From Macrotrachela quadricornifera (lineage: Eukaryota > Rotifera > Eurotatoria > Philodinida > Philodinidae): a stretch of 64,000 bases of DNA. Shown here one piece after another: positions 35,938-47,300 of this stretch. The position numbers and the translations under genes were made by a program. The stretch's first letter is position 1, and every line of letters begins with the position of its first letter. Under the pieces are notes generated by a model. That model saw nothing but the letters and a program-made list of their open reading frames with translations. It had not been told where the DNA came from and searched no databases. The stretch lies in contig JAJEKB010020319.1 in assembly GCA_022393335.1 (NCBI GenBank), positions 208,732 through 272,731 on the forward strand, read 5' to 3'.

Positions 35938-36415
35938 CCCAATGTTGCTCACTGCGGAATCAGTTCCATTCAATACCGGAATCTTGCAAAATATCGCACT
36001 AACTCGGATTGTATCACAACATTCAAGTTTCCTCTATTTCTGAAATTGTATGCGATTTTAGAATTTCGTCTTATCTTAAGCCTCAACTTGCCTCATGTGG
36101 TTAAAGATAAATACCTGAAATAAGTGAGTGAATTAGGAACTGAGTTCCGAAAATTGTATTGAAGCAAAATTAGACAGACTCGGACAACATTTCTTGAGAA
36201 TTATGTTCAATTTCGGAGTTGCAAATGATTCAGGAATCTTATGTAATTCCGGAATCGAACAGAATTTCAAAATCGTATGCAACTCAGAAATTGAGGGAAC
36301 CCGATTGTTGTCGACTTAGCCGAGTCAGTTCAATATTTCTTGATCTCCGAATCGGATGAAAATGATTCTGGATGCGAAATTGATTCCGCAATGGGTAATA
36401 TCGCGGAATAGGATG
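35938..36415. repeat. Inverted-repeat element with CATCCTATTCC ends
   Basis: CATCCTATTCC...TGCGGAATCAGTT at 35938 is mirrored at 36375-36415 (~40-bp arms). The interior is full of GGAATC/GATTCC/GAATT words. No target duplication visible. Related end sequences occur at 30479 and in the foldback at 5853-5969. Confidence 0.65.
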
Positions 36416-36992
36416 ACTACTCTGAAGCAACTTTTCGCTCTCAAAAAAAATAATTTGTGCAGTTTATTTTTTGGAAGACAGCATCGTTATTTGAGTGAAA
36501 GAAAAGATGACCGAAGGGTTTGTGTAAGAGGTAAGAACCAAAAATGCTTTCTTTGTGTGACTGAATTCACAATTTTCTTTATCCTTATATAAAGACATAT
36601 TTCGAAATCATTGAAGTGGCTTCTTCGTCTTTCACCAGTATTTTATGCTCAAAGTAATAGCCAAGCTATAAATTACTTTCAATACACAGAACAAAGAAAT
36701 TCAATGAAACATGTTTCATTCTGTTTCGTACCAAGCGTTGGCGAAGTTTATGATTTTAGCAGTATCTTGTGTACACTACCAATACTACTAGGATTGACCA
36801 AAAGTTCGTAGGACGGTACTGAAAGGACCTTATTGAATAAAGCAATCTACTCAAAAATAAAAAAAACAAATATACCATGTTTTAGAGTTTTTTTAGAAGC
36901 GTCGAATATTATATAGTAAATCTTACTTTCACAAGACTTTAAAGGAAACAGAGTCAGATTACTGATAGGTGACTACACAATTACATCTATAC

Positions 36993-37700
36993 TAGTGTTA
37001 CCAACTCTTCTAGATTTTCCAGAAAAACTCCGTATTCTCTTAACTTTTCCGAAGTTGTTTCTGGGTTCCGGAATTTTTTGGATTTTAGAGAATATTTTTG
37101 AATTATGTTTTATTTATTTGTTCAGATGAAAAAAAGAATTTTTTTAATTTCCGATAGATCAGTGGTTTACAGCTCTATTTTAGTAGTCTGCTTATAAAAT
37201 CAACTGTCTTTATTTCATTCTAGTGCACCGAGTTCTTTATACAGCTCTTTAACAATGAAAGGCTTATAGAATGATGAACGAAATCATAGGCCAACACAAT
37301 TTATTCGGCCTGAATTATAAATTCGATTAAACTCTTCATTACCTTGTGTATAAATTTCGGAAGACTATGAAAATCATAACTATTAGAATTTGTTCATTCT
37401 AATCAAAAATATTCTATTAACAACTGTATTAATTCATAGTGGGTTTTAATATTTACAACCTTTTATATATCTAGCTTATTATTTTGTGAATTTCTATGTT
37501 AAATCTTTTTTCTTATATTAAAATATGTTCTTGTGAGATAATAAATGATTTAATTACGAAGAAGATTTAGGGAGATTTGTTCTAGCCGACAAAAGCCAAC
37601 CGATAAGCATTTTTTTGGATTCAGCGGAAAATTTTTTCGTAATTTTCCGAATTTTGACCTTGTAATTCGAAATTTCTGGCTGTGATAGCTGACAACACTG
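36993..37700. mobile_element. hAT-type MITE, 708 bp
   Basis: The left end TAGTGTTACCAACT and the right end (reverse complement) CAGTGTTGTCAGCT match the common hAT terminus CAGTGTTG. The flanks ATCTATAC and GTCTATAT match at six of eight positions, a slightly decayed 8-bp duplication. The interior includes TTCCGGAATTTTT-like repeats and no transposase. Confidence 0.75.
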
Positions 37701-37977
37701 GTCTATATCCTCATTCAACCAAGATAGGTTATTGAATATTTTAGTTTTTGATATTAAAGATATTAATAATTTACCCTCTGACTCACTCTGATCTCATTTC
37801 ACTGGGCCCTTATACAAATCTATAGCACTTGAAATTGTGAATTTATTAAATCCTACCCTAAACCGTTTCGAAATAAAAATTATGAATAATAGAAGCAAAT
37901 AATTTTTTTCTTGTTCATTCTGAGTCATCCTCGCCCACTCTAAAACAAATTTTAAGAGAAAATGAATATTTGAAAAT

Positions 37978-38143
37978 AGAATAACTAATCAAAACTATTC
38001 TACAATATACCTGACTTGAAATCAGAATCGTCATTTTTGGATGCAAAGGCCAATCTTTGGTCTTTGACCTATGACTTCTACACGTGAAAATGACGATTTT
38101 GATTTTCAAATCAGATATATTGCAGAATAGTTTTGATTAGTTA
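37978..38143. repeat. Foldback repeat
   Basis: Arms of about 60 bp beginning AATAACTAATCAAAACTATTC (left, first 20 shown as AATAACTAATCAAAACTATT) and mirrored at 38143. No coding content. Confidence 0.7.
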
Positions 38144-38684
38144 TGAGTGATTCCGTGGGAATCCTCCCATTGTTACAGTCAACTCCTCCAAATTTAGTTA
38201 AAATTTCAGGGTCTGTAGAGTTTTCTTCGCTGATCATTTTGGTTATAAAAAAGTTAAGACTAGGCATTATAATAGCGAAGAACGAGTCGAAATACTATAG
38301 AAGGCTCTTTCAAAAATTGAAAAATTTCGAAAACCATTATAATGCGATATAATCACTTTGTGGTTCCCATGTCTTTAAAAATCGTGATTAGTCGGCGATA
38401 TTGTTATATTGATACTGAGTTGCGACTAAATCATGGATTTACTGAATTTAATATTTTTCAATTCAGAAAAAGAGTAAACAGCAGTTCTAAACGAAGCATT
38501 GACGATCCAAATGAATAACTCTATTGTGTGAAAAATGACTATTCATAAAATAAATTTCTGCTATTCATGTGATTACTTTCGTGTCGCTCTCTTATCAGAA
38601 GACATTCATGAATATCAGAATAAAAAAAGACTCATAAAATACAGATAGTACAGCTAGATAGAAATAGGCATTGAGAGTTGAAAC

Positions 38685-38993
38685 CAAGGGGGAAAGAGCG
38701 GAATCTGGTGTCTTGGATTCCATCGGACTCCGATGATTCTTTGAGGTTCTTAAGGATTCTGGTGATTTTCCGAAATTCCTAAAGATTCAAAAGAATTCCT
38801 CCTGCTTCCTTAGGATTCCGTCGAATTCTCTATGACTTTTTAAAAGTTTTTTAATGAAAATTATATTATTTTGGAACCCTGGAATCCTCTGGTAGTTGTT
38901 GGATTTTTGGATTCTATTTGCTTCTAGGATTCCCTAGGATTTCATTAAATTATTTTGGATTTCGGATTCGAGGATTCCGCTCTTTACTCCGTG
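38685..38993. repeat. Element with GGGGGAAAGAGCGGAATC end and GGATTC array
   Basis: Starts CAAGGGGGAAAGAGCGG, almost the same word as the ends of the big hAT element at 48063-53887. The other end (reverse complement CACGGAGTAAAGAGCGG) is a diverged match. Between the ends is a degenerate array of GGATTC/GATTCT units. No matching target duplication was found, so the right boundary is uncertain. Confidence 0.55.
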
Positions 38994-39333
38994 AATAACT
39001 TACTGCCGTGGTCCCCTTCAGGGACATCAGAAAAACTCATTTTCGAATTTCAACTTGAAACTTTGTATAGAGAGAGGTCTCAACGAGAGTCCTTTATTGT
39101 GAAAGTTTCAGCTCTCCTGAATGCTTTTAATGGCAAATAAGAACATCAAAACTTGCCCCTACCAGCGACAATAGGTTACCAAAGCCGTATCTTAAGATAG
39201 GAACCAGGAATAGGACTGAAACTTTCACAATAAACGACTCTCATTGAGACCTCTCTCTATACAAAGTTTCAAGTTGAAGTTCGAAAATGAGTTTTTTTGA
39301 TGTCCCTGAGAGAGACTACAGTAGTGAGTTATT
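38994..39333. repeat. Foldback element, about 340 bp
   Basis: Arms 38994-39115 and 39208-39333 are inverted copies (AATAACTTACTG end; internal AGGGACATCA and GAGAGAGGTCTCAA). It directly abuts the GGATTC-array element on its left. Confidence 0.72.
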
Positions 39334-39912
39334 CCAATACCTAAAAACGCAGTATCTCAACAAGAACAAACTATGGGGACGAACCATTTTAGGATTCTTA
39401 TCTATACTATGCGTCCTGTCTATAGGCAAAATATGAGCTCAAACGGAGGATGTCACCTGGGAAGGTTCCCTCGTAAGTAATATAACAAAATACTTCAATG
39501 CAAACTGAAGCTTTTAGAAGAGGCAGGCTGCAATAGCTTTTGTAGTGCCCTATCTATGTTTAATAGAACTTTTTGAAACTTTTTTTGACTTTAAATCTAA
39601 CGAAATAGCATTTTTTAATTCAGTTTTTCACGCTGACTTAGAATATGATATTTAAAAAAAGTTTCACACAATAAATGATCTTGAAATTTAACAATTTTTG
39701 TAAAATAATTTAAATATGGCTGAATATACGATATGTGTAGTCATCCAACTTGTTTAGCGTTTTTCTCAATCAAACAGCAATCTAGTCGAAATAAAAAATA
39801 TATATTTGTGATCAAGGTTCCACGCTCTATCGAACCATATATAAACAAACGAAAACAAAATCTACTCTCATTTTACATTAATTACACCTTACTTTTTTGA
39901 TGGTTTTAGATC

Positions 39913-40436
39913 CCATGTCGCTTATTTTTCATCGAAACCGTCGGTTACCAGCGGTTCATTAAAAAACCGTCGGTTAGGACCGGTTTCTCTTTTTTTGTCA
40001 CTTTTTTATCGAGTTTTCTATCAGATTAGTACCATCTGTCATGAGAACGTTGATTTTTACCTAAAAAAGTCGTTTATAACATGTTACAACATATTCTATA
40101 AGAATGTGCTGCAGTTGTCATTATAGGTTAATAGCCTGACGAATGATTATTTTTTATGGCGCCATCTTTAATAAATATCCAAACTCGTAAACTAAGCGAA
40201 AATAGCTGATGTGGCTAGCACCAGCGGATTCAGCACGCTCACAAATATAAGGAGGCATGATTTCGACTCAAATCTGACAATTTTCTAAGATTAAAAAAAT
40301 ATTTGTTGAGTTAAAAATGAAAAAATATTGAGTAAAAAAACTGGAACAAACCGCGGTTAACTCCGGTTAACCGCCCAGTTAACCGGATGGTGAACCGCGG
40401 TTAACCGACGGTTTTCGACCGGTTTTAGCGACATGG
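39913..40436. mobile_element. Non-autonomous element, CCATGTCGCT ends and ACCGTCGGTT arrays
   Basis: 524 bp with CCATGTCGCT at both ends in inverted orientation. Each terminus is followed by tandem or alternating units of ACCGTCGGTTA / AACCGCGGTTAACCG. The interior is AT-rich. No clear target duplication. It is another case of terminal repeats followed by a short-unit array. Confidence 0.68.
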
Positions 40437-41751
40437 AGTGTTTACTGCATTTAGTGTTTTGACAATATCTCCATTAAAACAAAAGCTTTTTGAAAATTTT
40501 TTTTATCAAAATGTTCAGAATTAAAAGCTCTACAAATAGTCTAAGTTTCATCCAAATCGAGGATCAACTTTGTGTATGTGATAAATGGTTTATGGGTATA
40601 TTCTTGCGTAATATTAAGAAAAAATGCGATGAATTTTCATTTTGATCGCCTTTTAATAATAGAATCTCATTCCCATGGAGAACAAAATGTATGGATGGAT
40701 AGAGCAAGCTCCGCTCTTTCAAACCTTATATTGCACTAAGTCGTAGAATTCCAAATTTGTGGATAAGTTTTCATGTACTTTTTAACATGATAGCATAAGA
40801 ATAGTGAGTTGAGGGGCGTATATTTTGTCGTAAAAATCGTTTTTCAATTATATATAGTTCGATGCAGCTTCACCCGGACTACATATTTTTACGAGTAAAA
40901 TTCTGTTACAAATGAACTATTATGCAAAAGGAAACCACAAAGTGATTATATTGCATTATAATGATTTTCGAAATTTTTCAATTTTTGAAAGAGCCTTCTA
41001 TAGTATTTCGACTCGTTCTTCGCTATTATAAGGCCTAGTCTTGACTTTTTAAGAACAGTTTATTTTATATTTGAGATAAGGAAAAAGAAACATCGCGTCG
41101 TAAAATAAAAAATGATTGTTTTGGGGAAGTCTGGCGGAAGCTTGTTGTTTTTTTGGGAGGAATAATATTGTAGAGCTTTTTACGCTGTATCTTCTGACGT
41201 ATTTTACTTTTTTTAAATAAAAGATATCAATTGATGACAAGATGAAATGAGAAAAAATAAATTCATCTTGCACGAAAAAAATATTATTTTCAGACAATCG
41301 AATATTGGTCGTTCAAAATTTTGTCCATGATCAAAGCAAAACGTGCAAATACAAAATTAATGATCTTATGGCAATTGTAATCATTTTCACGCTGCATGTT
41401 ATCGTATATCTTATTTTATTTTATTTTATACGATCTATTGAGTGATTGAAAACTGAAATGCAAGATGTGGGTACTTGATCTGCCTCACATATTTGTGAAG
41501 TTGTACACAAAAATAGTTTTTATTGAAATTTAATATTATAGTATTGATTGAAGAGCAATTCAATAGAAGAAAAATATAGATCATCGTTTTCTCTATTAAT
41601 AAATAAAAATAGAAAATTTATTCAAACTTTCGATTAAGGATATAGAATAGTGACGTCAATTACTTTTGGTCTATCCTAAGTAATAAAGAATATTGCAAAT
41701 AAATGTGTGAAGAATTGAGAGTTAATTGGGTTCACTTTCTTAATTTATGTA

Positions 41752-42803
41752 AGATGCACGCAAAGCAAAAATAAAGTAAAAAAAAAATTTTTTTGATTTT
41801 CATAAATCATTCGATAGAAAATTTCAAGACGGGCAAGAATATGTATATCTTGAGTTTTTTAAAACCTTTTTGCTGGTTGAAAAATGGAAAAAACTCGGAA
41901 GATGTGGAAAAATAGGTGATTTGGCAGGTTTTCATAGATTATTTTTTTATTAAGATATATAACGAGACGGAATCTTCTAGTTTAATTTCTCTGATTTATC
42001 ATAGAATACTGAATAAGAAACTATTTTTAAACCATATTTTTAGAACAGAGTATTAATTCACAAAATAGTTTTCCAATGACATATAGTTTTATCATTTTCG
42101 ATTACTTCAAGTGTTTTTTGAGTTTTCTCTTGAAATGGTAATTAAAATTTTTATCAAAATATAAAAGGTAAGGAAACTGTTGGAAATATATGGTAATTGA
42201 CTCAATTTTTTATGTTGATTCTAAATAAGATAATCTTATTGTAAAAAATTTAGTTTTGATGTTAAAAACTGAGAAATATGAACAAAATCCTGACTATTTT
42301 CTTCAGAATTTGGTAAAATCGGTTTTTCTCAGCGAGTAAAAGGAATTTTTGAAAAAAACTCTTCATAACTTTGAAGTTACGCATCTGATCAATCTAACCA
42401 TGTATAAATATTGACTCTTTCATCTCTAGAAAAATCTATGATAGACTTCCAAAATTAAGTTCCGTTTTTTGAATATGGTTCTTGAGAAATTATTTTGTGA
42501 ATTAATACTTTGTTCTAAAAAAATGATTTAAAATTACTTTCTTATTCAGTATTTTATGATGAATCAGAAAAATTAAACTAGAAGATTTCATTTCGTACTA
42601 TAGTTTAAACAAAGAAGAATCTATGAAAACTTGCCAAACTATCTGTTTCTCACACCTTCCGACTTTTTTTGAATTTTTCAACGAGCAAAAAGGTTTAAAA
42701 AACGTAAGGCATATATATTATTGCCTACCTTGAAATTCCCTATCGAATGGTTTGTGAAAATTAAAAATTTCTTTTTTACTTTACTTTTGCTTTCCGTGCA
42801 TCT
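41752..42803. mobile_element. 1 kb foldback element flanked by TA
   Basis: AGATGCACGSAAAGCAAAA at both ends in inverted orientation, bounded by TA (41750-41751 and 42804-42805). The inverted similarity continues through most of the length (ATTCGATAG, CTTCTAGTTTAATTTCTCTG and mirrored counterparts), so it could fold nearly end to end. No transposase. TA bounds suggest mariner-type mobilisation. Confidence 0.7.
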
Positions 42804-43224
42804 TACAAGAAATTTCAGTAAAAATTTTTTTTTTGTTTTTTTTCTTTCTTAGTTGGATTGCTTCTTCTTCTGTGCATTTTTATGATACTAGAAAAAAAAA
42901 GAGTGAAAACATGGTTCGATAATCAAGCGAGTCGTGCATTTTGAATCCTTTTTTTTACTTGATAACTGTTGGCAAAAGATGAGATAGCTATCAGCACTGA
43001 AAATAATTAGAAAATGTTATAGAAGTGAATACTTTTTTCTTCATCAGTTTCGACTGTTGTGCATTCCTTTTAATTGACAACTCGCAATAATTTGTAGGAT
43101 GTTATTAACATTGATTATTTTTTTTACATCTTCCATTAAGTCTTTTATTCTAAAACTGATCAAAGTTTTTGTTTAAGACTCTCTTTTCGAATTTAAAATA
43201 ATATTTCTTATGATAATTAAATCC

Positions 43225-44000
43225 AAGCAGCGTAGATCAAGGCGATCCACTATGTCCCTTGACTGTACAAGTCTTCGATCATTAAGGTATCTGTTTGTCA
43301 GTATCAATAACTGAGCTAAAGTAGTGCACCTGGTATTCGCTCGAATATTTTCCGTTATGACAATTCGATTACTGTAATTTTGTTTGTTTTTTTCTTTTTC
43401 TTGATGATTGATTATTTCATTTCTTCTGATAGTAATGTTTTCTTAGTTACAAACACCTTTGTTTCATTATTCTAACGTCTTTTCTTTCTAATTTCTCTTA
43501 CACGTAATTTCCCTATTACTTTTTTTTCATACCAAGCAACAAAGAGAAGAATAAATTATGAAGCATCTTTTGTTAACTGGAGTATAAACAGAAGTAAATT
43601 ACTTCTATTTATTTGGCTAGCTTCTGTCAATGACAACCAAAAATAATTATTACTTCTTTTTTTTTCTTTTCCCCTGTTTATTTTGAATAAGTAGTGCCCA
43701 GAGACGTATTAATATACCAGGAAAGACAAGAGTACTGCCAGTATACCGCACTTGAGACTCCAACGATACCTCCAGTATATAGTAATTGAGGATCCATGAA
43801 GATTCCCTACATTTCAGAATTTTAGGATCTATGCATACTCCCAAGTTACAGGATTTGAGAATATTGAGTCGAGAAATGATTGATTTACCTTTTTCTCTGG
43901 GATAGATAGATAGTTTACTGTGCGGACAAACACGGACACATGCAAATACATCGTCAATTTCGGGTTTTAGTCCCTGACTACAGTTAAGGGAATTGTTTAA
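43225..44000 (+). repeat. Dispersed repeat R2, copy 2
   Basis: Resembles 2560-3075: TTAGTTACAAA plus pyrimidine-rich tract (about 43445), GCGGACAAAC (43921) and CCCTGACTACAGTTAAGGGA (43971). It ends about 340 bp before exon 1 of the next gene. Confidence 0.5.
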
Positions 44001-44343
44001 AGTTCTTTTTGTTGTCAATCCTGACATAGAAAACTTCTCTCAATTATTTTTTTTCTTATTTTAGAATTTTTCCGATCAGTAAACTAATTCAAGTTGCTCG
44101 CTAAAAATTCAGTTTAACTAATTCAAATATGATTTTTTCGGCTTGCAATTTTTAATAATTCTCGAAAACTTCTGGAAGATTCTTTTCTCTGAATAAATTA
44201 TCAATTTTGCTCTAAATTCGCTACCTTTATCTTTAATCAAAACTTTATTTCTAGAAAAAACTAATCAAATTGTTTTGCGAATTTACAAGTAACAAATACT
44301 TCATTCTTTGAAAGAATTGATTGGCCCAATCCACTCATCTTTC

Positions 44344-47300
44344 ATGATGAAGCCTAAAGATCTATTGTATTGGTTTTATAAGCATATTTATAATTACAAC
44401 CTTTTTATACCCGAACCTGATGAATATGATGATGATGATGTTCATCCACAAGATCCGGCAACTTTTCTTAAAAGGCAAAAATGTACAACTTGGCTGTACG
44501 TTTTTCTTCTCGTGGGTAAGTAAGATGTAAATTTTTCGTTTTAAAACTTAGATCAATTAATGAGTTGGCAACTCAACTTAGAGAGTTGTACATTACTGAC
44601 CGAATTTTGTGAATTATGGATTTTTGAGGAGTCCTGAATCCAAAACTGTGAAAAACATGACAGAGTATTAAGAAACTGTAACATAAAGACAGATCCAGGT
44701 TGAACGATCCGATCCGGAACCGATCGGTTACGGACAATTCTGGACATTTCATGGAAGCAGTATTCCGATGAACGAAATCGATGACTGAATTTGTTCGATT
44801 CCACTCGGAACCGACAGGAGCCTGTCAAAACCGGCAGCTGAATGCGATCATTGGAATACTGCTTCCATGTTTCATCGATTTCCAGTGTTTTCCTGTCTGA
44901 AATGGTAATTTTTCTTCCTCTTTCCGACCAATTCGGGCCGTTTCCTGACGCTGGAATCTTCGTCTTGAGCTACCTAGGACGATGATTCTGGCTTCTCGAT
45001 CCGTCTCGAACCAGCCAAGAACAACCAATCATATTGTAAGATTTCGCCCATATTCAAAGACCTTGTGTGTATTTCATACGATCTTACGTCTGAGTTTTTG
45101 ATCTGGGAGCAGGAAACAGATATTTTCCGCTGGTTTCGGCCGATTCCAAGGGATTTCCGCCCGGAACCATCCGGAAGACATACGGAAAATAGAACGGATA
45201 TTCTGGGCTGGAAAGCACCCTATCAGATCTGTTAACTTTCTTGCAAATCCTGTGTCCAGTATCATTTTGGAAAACTACGATAGTCGGGCAGAATTTCTTC
45301 AGAAAATTTATCATATCCTGTTTCGAATCGCTCAGGAATATATCATATCTAACCGTAAACGCAGCGCAAAAGGCCAGATTCAATCCGATATTACTCGGGT
45401 CGATAATTCTCACTTCTGAATCCAGCAGGAATCTGCAGAAAATGGTAATTTTACCAAGCAATTTCGGCAGCTTCTCGCACAACTCCCATCGGAAACGATC
45501 GAAACTATCATAAATAAAATCCTTATCCAATCGGAAACATTCCTGAACTTCCATCTATCTAGCCGGGAATAAGCCAGATTTTAGACGTATCGTATTGTTA
45601 TACCCGCCTCCCAAATCGATGATTCCTGAAGCCGTATTCCATAAATTTTTGGCTAAAACCTTCAGAAGACTCAGCGTTTCCAGCAGAAACCCTGCCGGAA
45701 CATGGCAGGAATTCGACGCAAGAATTGATTTTGAACGAAAGAGAACGGATCCAACTACCGGATCTGTTCAACGGGAATACTACTTCCATGAAATTTCCGG
45801 AGTACCACGGAACCAGCCGTTTCTGTGCTCAATTGTTCGACATGGGAATGGATCCGGATCTCCTAAAAACCAGAACATTGGAGCCGAAAATTCCAAAAAC
45901 ATAACAAAGTCACAGCGGCTGGATATGACGGGATGTGCTTCCAATGTTTTCATCGTACGGGAATATTGGATCCAGAGTTGGTAACCCTATGGAAGACGAC
46001 CATATCCCAGGTTCATTAGGAAGAAACATTTCGCGAGGAAACTATCGAATTTTTCCTCGAAACTTCCTCCTCTCTCCAGTTGGATATGATAGGAAAGAAA
46101 GCAGAAAAGCGCGACAAATTCCTTCTCGGAATACTGCTTCCATGAAATTCCAGAAAAACCTCGAAACTGCCGGTTCCCTTGCCGTATTGTTCGACCTGAA
46201 TAAGGAATCTAAAGAATCCAAGGAATTCATGAAATTCAAGGACTCCAAGAAATTGAAGGAATCTACGACCAGTGGCGGATCCAGCAGTAGGCGATCCGGC
46301 GACCGCCACCCCCTCGCTCGATTTTTTTCCCTTTTCTCCTCAGCAAAAACGAGAAAAAAAGGGACCTTATTGCCTCAAATAGGTCTTGAAAACCATTTTT
46401 TGATCATGACCGCCATCCCCTCACTGGTTTTCTGGATCCGCCACTGTCTACGACATCCAAAAAAAATCAAGAAATTCAAGGAAGTCAAAGATGCGAAGAA
46501 TATCAGAGATATCAAGGAATTTAATGACTCTAAGGATAACAGTATGTGAGGAAATCCATAGAGCAAAAGATAAGAATTGTGTGAAAGCTAATAGTAATTA
46601 TGTAACTAAGAGTCTCGAATGTACGTTAGCAATTCTACTGCTTGGATGTGTGAAAATGGTGATAATTGCATTGTTGACGCTACACATTCCATGCGTATAA
46701 GTTTCTTCATTTTCTTTAAGAACAATGCAGTTTGTGATGAAGGTGCAGTGAAAGCACGTCATTGCCATGCGATAGAAAAGAGTGCGTGGAATAGGCCCAT
46801 CCTGACGAAATATTTTGTAGACGAATTTTTTTCTAAAGTAGTTACTGTTGAAAAGTAGCATGTTGTATGCTTTCTAGGAACCTATAATAAATGAATTTTA
46901 TAATTTATAAAACAAACTTTTACATTTCACTGGATCAAAAAGATCAAGTTATGGTGTTGATGTTACTGTTCGTGTAATTAGCTCCTGCAATTTCTTTAAT
47001 CTCTTACATTCCTCATACTTCTTGAATTCTTTCACTTCCTTGAATTCTGTACACTTCTTAAGCTTCTTGTAGTACATTGGCAGCTGCATACGTATCAGTT
47101 TCTCAGTACTTTAGTTGATGCTTATTGATTTTTGAATTCAGAATTTCTCAAGAACTCGTAATTCACGGAATTCGGCAACGTCTATCTATTGTCGATTACA
47201 GAAGTAAATGAAGAAAACTCTGGGAGAAATATCTTCCGAACGGATACAGCTAGCAACCTGCGGTTTTCACCAATCGAAAGAGAAGGAGTGGGAGCATCTT

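Larger units (their letters stand above)
38247..41050. repeat. 120-bp inverted repeats 2.6 kb apart
   Basis: 38247-38368 and 40930-41050 are inverted copies over about 120 bp with few mismatches, including AGACTAGGC, GCGAAGAACGAGTCGAAATA, GAGCC and ACCACAAAGTGATTATAT. They could be the ends of one large element or two copies of a solo repeat. The interval between them contains at least three smaller repeat elements and no gene. Confidence 0.7.

Noticed and set aside
45084..46549. Several 120-200 aa frames on both strands
   Set aside because: They lie in GC-richer degenerate repeats and one crosses a hAT MITE with a clear target duplication, so the frame cannot be ancestral.
46619..46858. 79-codon plus-strand frame with several Cys/His
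   Set aside because: Too short and without a convincing finger motif; overlapped by an equally long antisense frame.
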